From Rhodoferax sp. (lineage in GTDB: Bacteria > Pseudomonadota > Gammaproteobacteria > Burkholderiales > Burkholderiaceae_C), in the NCBI RefSeq assembly GCF_030697375.1, contig NZ_JAUYQD010000018.1, positions 1-64,000 on the forward strand: DNA of 64,000 bases. The letters run 5' to 3'. The translations under genes and the position numbers were made by a program. The notes below the pieces were generated by a model. The model saw only the letters and a program-made list of their open reading frames with translations. It did not search any database and had not been told where the DNA came from. Shown here piece after piece: positions 59,937 to 64,000 of this stretch (its first letter is position 1; every line of letters starts with the position of its first letter).

Positions 59937-62396
59937 CTACGCGAAAAAGGGGGCGTTCTCGCGGCACCACAACTCAAAGTCGCCCAGCGGCATGGCCTTT
60001 GCGGCGTACCAACCCTGCGCATAGTCGCATCCCAAGCTGCGCAACAACTCCCATTCCTGCGCGTCCTCAGCCCCTTCGGCCACCACGATCAAACCCAAAC
60101 GGTGGCCCAGAGCGATCGTCGAGTCCAGCAAAGACGCGCCGTCGCTGCCGGCCTTGACGTTGCGGACAAAGGAGCGGTCAATTTTCAACTAGGCCACCGG
60201 CATCTTCTGCAAATAGGCCAGCGAGGAATACCCCGTTCCAAAGTCATCGATCGAGAGCGAAAACCCGGCCTCGCGCAACGCATTCATCACCTCCAAGGCC
60301 GCAGCAGGGTCTTGCATGGCCCCGCTTTCGGTAATCTCCAGGCGAATATCGGCCGGCTCCGCCCCGGTGTCCAAAGCCAAGGCCGCTGCACGGTCCGCAA
60401 ACCCCGCTTCTGCCAGGTCAAACGTGGACAGGTTGACCGAAATTTGCAGGGGCCGCCCCTGCGCCCTACTCCGGGTGACCACATGCATGGCCTCTTTCAG
60501 CACCCAACGCGTCAACAAAGTGACGCCACCCGTTTTTTCAGCAAACGGAACAAAGTCACCTGGCGGAATGAGGCCCCGTTTCGGGTGCATCCACCGCACC
60601 AATGCCTCGGCACTGCTGACTGCGCCATCCAGCAGGCGCACCTTGGGTTGCAGGTACATGCGCAGTTCGTTGTGTTCAACCGCCCGTTTCAGCTCCGACA
60701 GCAAATCCAGGTCGGCCCGCTTGCTGCTCTCCAGGTCCACGCGGTATTCCAGCCAGTTTTTGTGCTTCGCACGGCCTGCTTCCAAAGCGATCTCGGCATT
60801 GCGCAGGAGTTGCACCATGCTCATGCCGGTATCCCAGGGCTTGGCCACACCAACCGCCAATGAAATATCGATGGCCTGCCCTTCAATCTCGGCGGGCAGG
60901 CCAAACGCCATCTCTATCTCGCCACGTATCGCTCGCAAGGCGTGGGGGTTGGGAAGCAGGATACAAAATTGGTCGACATGCATGCGTCCCACGCGGGCAT
61001 CAGGGTGGCCTTTGCACACCAGAAAAAGGCGCTTGCCGGTTTCTTTCAACACCTGGTCACCCAACTCGGGGCCCAGTGTTTCGTTGATGGCGTGAAAGCG
61101 CTCCACATTGAGCATCAGCAGGCAAGGCTGTGCCCCTCCATCAATCATGGACTGCCCCCGCTGGCACATGCCTTCGCGGTTGCGCAATTCGGTCAGGGAG
61201 TCAAACCGCGCCAATCGTTCGACTTTGCGTTGCAGACCCACGGTGCGGTCTGCAAGGCCATAACAAAAAGCAATGGGCAGCAACAGGGTGCGCACAAAAT
61301 CAAAGGCCGATCCGCCAAACGCCAGCTCGCTGGGCAGGGGTTGGCGCAGCACCTGGGTGTAAAGCAGGAACGCGAGCCAATAGACAGCGATGGGAGCGAT
61401 GCCAAACAACAAGATGCCACACCCTCGCTCACCCCTGCGCCAGCCCCGGAAATTGCCGCTCAGCAGCACCCAAAAATGCAAGGGCAGCAGCCCCAAAATT
61501 ACCAAACTACCCCAAGCAGGCGCCAGGTAGTGCAAGGGGATCAGGAGCAAAAAGGCCGCCGCCACACCATACGCAAGTACCGCAGTGCGTGGGCTGTGGA
61601 CCTTGAAGTTGCCAAAGCGCACACTCAGCAAGACCGAAAGCACCGCAACCAGATTGGTGAACACCCCGGCGTTCAACCACAACACGGAGCTGACATCCAG
61701 CACATAGGGCAAGCCGCGTTTAACAAAGAAAGTGAATGCATGCAATGAGGCATACAGCGCGTAAATACCGTAATTCAGGTCGCGCATGGTGAAGAAAAAA
61801 AACAGCGCCATCAGTGCCGTGGTGACCAAGAACATGGCCGCGCTTTGGTTCAGCAAGTCCCGGCCTTGCTCATGGCGCAGGCTGATGGCGGGCGCAACGG
61901 TTTCCACCTGCAATTTGCGTACAACGCCAGGAAAAGTCAGCGCGCCCTTCACGGGTTGGAATTGCACATACAAGGGCATTGCCGCCATGCTGTCCGGTGT
62001 AAAGGTGGCGCGCAAGCCCGTCACCAAGGCCGCACTGCTCTGGCCCAGGCGCAAGGCCTGCCCCAGCGTACGACCGTGGGCGTCATACAAGGTGATATCG
62101 ACCCGTTGCACATTCAGGTCGCCAAACGACAAACCTGCTGCCGTGTCCAGCGATGTGCCCTTTGGCAACCCGGCAATGCGAATCCAGCAGGGGCGGCCCT
62201 GGGGGTCCACCGGGACGACGCCATCGGCGGACGGCAACCAGCCGTCGTTCGGGACAAAGGGGCCGGAGAAGATGGAAATGCCATCGCACCGGTAGGCCAC
62301 CGCAAGCGGCTCGGCGGACACCCAGGTTTGCCAAACACCCAGCCAGATCAGAAAAATAAGGCGCACCCATAAACGTCTGCAATCCATTCCAAACAC
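59937..62396 (-). pseudogene. 7TMR-GGDEF-EAL c-di-GMP protein split by an amber codon
   Basis: One frame of about 819 codons interrupted once by TAG at 60189-60191. The first 735 residues have a signal peptide, a 7TMR-DISM-like beta domain, seven TM helices (about 185-390), a degenerate GGDEF domain (GRMHVDQF in place of GGDEF) and most of an EAL domain (SSAEALVRWM, SVNLS, EITES, DDFGTGYSS). After the stop the same frame continues KIDRSFV, VAEGAED and GCDYAQG, the essential end of EAL. The stop replaces the codon before LKID, often Glu, so one base change could explain it. The truncated product should lack phosphodiesterase activity. Confidence 0.85.
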
Positions 62397-62560
62397 CTGT
62401 ACTTTTTGTTGATGACCCAGCCTGCGCCAAATTCATCATACGGGGAAACAGGGGGGCCGCAAATTAGGCGGAGCCCGCTTGGCCCAGGTGGCCGACAGGG
62501 GCATGAAAAAACGGAAAATGGCTCGCTAATTTAAGTGACTGATGGCATTGGAAAACTCTC

Positions 62561-63409
62561 GTGAAAACCGTTAATACCCCTCCTGAAGCCGTGGAACTCC
62601 GGCAGCGCGCGTTCCACGCGTTTGGCATAAGCGATGCCCTCCTCAAAGCCGACGCGGTGCAAGCGCTTTGGCGTGAATCCCGCTGTGAATCGCCCCCCAT
62701 GGTGCTGGACACCGGGGCGGTTTTTCCCGCGCTACAGCAGCCTGGCAAACCCGACAGACCCGCCTGCGTCAACCCCCAGGACGTACCGCGCCGTTCACCG
62801 TTCACCCCAGGGGGCCATGCCGCGCTGATCCATTCGATTGCCCACATCGAGTTCAATGCCATCAACCTCGCGCTGGACGCCATATGGCGCTTTGCTGGGA
62901 TGCCAGCAGGCTACTACCACGACTGGCTGCGGGTGGCCCAGGAAGAGGCCAAACATTTCATGCTCTTGCGCACCCACCTGCAAGACGTGGGCCACGACTA
63001 CGGCGACTTTGTGGCGCACGATGGCCTGTGGACCATGTGCATCGCCACGCAACACGACATCACCGCACGCATGGCGCTGGTCCCACGCACACTGGAGGCC
63101 AGAGGCCTGGACGCCACTCCCATCATCCAGGCCAAACTGCGCAAAGTGGCCACGCCACAAGCCTTGGCAGCAGTTGCCATACTGGACGTGATCCTGCAAG
63201 AAGAAGTGGGACATGTGGCCATTGGCAACCATTGGTACCGCTGGCTGTGTGAACGCGACGGCCGGGACCCGGTGCGGTTCTACGCCGAAGCCGCCGACCG
63301 ACATAACGCGCCCACATTAAAACCCCCGTTCAACCTGCCAGCGCGCAGACAGGCGGGATTCACCGAAGCAGAAATCAACACCCTTCCCACCGGTCAACCC
63401 AGCCCTTGA
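62561..63409 (+). CDS. DUF455 ferritin-like diiron protein
   Basis: 282 residues from a GTG. The conserved ferritin-like helices contain HIEFNAINLALDA, RVAQEEAKHFMLL and LQEEVGHVAIGNHWY, giving the Glu/His ligands for a di-metal centre. DUF455 is related to the tRNA hydroxylase MiaE-type fold; its own function is unknown. It starts 164 bases after the broken c-di-GMP gene on the other strand. Confidence 0.88.
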   Translation: MKTVNTPPEAVELRQRAFHAFGISDALLKADAVQALWRESRCESPPMVLDTGAVFPALQQPGKPDRPACVNPQDVPRRSPFTPGGHAALIHSIAHIEFNAINLALDAIWRFAGMPAGYYHDWLRVAQEEAKHFMLLRTHLQDVGHDYGDFVAHDGLWTMCIATQHDITARMALVPRTLEARGLDATPIIQAKLRKVATPQALAAVAILDVILQEEVGHVAIGNHWYRWLCERDGRDPVRFYAEAADRHNAPTLKPPFNLPARRQAGFTEAEINTLPTGQPSP

Positions 63410-63464
63410 GCACACCTGACGCAGGTGCGGCTCTAAAATGGGCCCAACCCACAACGACTGCACT

Positions 63465-64000
63465 ATGCCTGTATCCAAGCCCCCCGCATCGTCCCCACGG
63501 GACCAAGCGCCACAGCCTGTCGCCATTGCCCGCCAGGCTATCCTGGATGCCGACAGGGATGTGTTTGGCTACGAGCTGTTTGACCGTTCCATGGGCTTGC
63601 ACGAACACACCGCGGCCAGCGATGCGCAACTGCTGTTCAATGTGTTGTCCGGCACGGACGGTGAAACGCTGGCAGGCCACAAGACTTTTTTTATCAACTG
63701 CACACAGGACAGCATTGCGGGCGGGCACCTGGACTTGGTGGCGCCTGAACGCGTGGTGCTTGAAATTCCGCCCTTGCCCATTTCCCAGGTGGACCAGATT
63801 GAGGACCACGTGTATGCGTTGATGGAGGTTCAGAAGCGGGGATTTCGCATGGCATTTGACTATTCCATCTTGACCCGCTCCTACGAATCCTGGCTGCCGT
63901 TGGCATCCTTCATTAAATTGGACTTGTCGGTGCTGAAACCGGCGTCCCTGGACTCCTTCGTCAAACTGGCGCGCAGCAAGACCAACGCCTTGTTGATTGC
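63465..64000 (+). CDS. EAL/HDOD-type (YuxH-like) signalling protein, N-terminal part
   Basis: The frame runs off the window end (178 codons visible). It begins IARQAILDADRDVFGYELFDRS, the standard start of the EAL-like domain in EAL-HDOD proteins, with VVLEIPPLPI and FIKLDLSVLKP following, but lacks the canonical EAL catalytic triplet (YELF instead). Such domains often bind c-di-GMP or act as scaffolds without activity. An HDOD domain would be expected past the window. Confidence 0.82.
   Translation, partial: MPVSKPPASSPRDQAPQPVAIARQAILDADRDVFGYELFDRSMGLHEHTAASDAQLLFNVLSGTDGETLAGHKTFFINCTQDSIAGGHLDLVAPERVVLEIPPLPISQVDQIEDHVYALMEVQKRGFRMAFDYSILTRSYESWLPLASFIKLDLSVLKPASLDSFVKLARSKTNALLI

Overview
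The window looks like chromosome of a GC-rich betaproteobacterium of the Burkholderiales, most likely a Comamonadaceae member close to Rhodoferax. Supporting signs are the Bug-type tripartite carboxylate transporter, the gene orders dapA-bamC, pyrG-kdsA-eno-ftsB and parE-transglycosylase-parC, and two families of short interspersed repeats that I recognise from Comamonadaceae chromosomes. No rRNA, tRNA, CRISPR array, transposase or integrase was found.

Layout. 1-9685: tail of a zinc-binding CZB protein, a tctCBA carboxylate uptake operon divergent from its tctD/tctE two-component system, an Hsp15-like S4 protein, a NarK-type transporter, a small monooxygenase, a secreted unknown and an AraC regulator. 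9686-14778: a secreted lipase with its Lif foldase, a protein resembling Bacillus transglutaminase Tgl, and an acyltransferase. 14833-28725: metabolism and signalling (3-hydroxybutyryl-CoA dehydrogenase, 7TMR histidine kinase, periplasmic binding protein, GAF-PAS-GGDEF-EAL protein, aromatic aminotransferase, arylsulfatase, acyl-CoA ligase, molybdopterin oxidoreductase).

28851-39568 is the standout. It is a minus-strand defence-type island with an SNF2-like helicase, a DUF4391-like protein, a type III-like Mod methyltransferase, a Fic protein and a type III-like Res nuclease-helicase. It sits between two copies of the 3' end of the molybdopterin oxidoreductase gene, each followed by the same interspersed repeat. 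The copies differ mainly at silent sites, which suggests two alleles were joined when the island arrived rather than a simple target duplication.

39732-64000 is mostly core genome: topoisomerase IV with an embedded lytic transglycosylase, an MFS carrier, a methyltransferase, dapA-bamC, the JmjC-type ribosomal oxygenase, an SlyD-like FKBP, dut-coaBC, pyrG-kdsA-eno-ftsB, hslO with a gamma-carbonic-anhydrase-like gene, a c-di-GMP gene broken by an amber codon, a DUF455 protein and the start of an EAL/HDOD-type protein.

The interspersed repeats have touched coding sequence three times: one forms the last codons of the first gene, one lies in frame inside coaBC without changing its length, and a second, GC-rich type is inserted in frame in the molybdopterin oxidoreductase.
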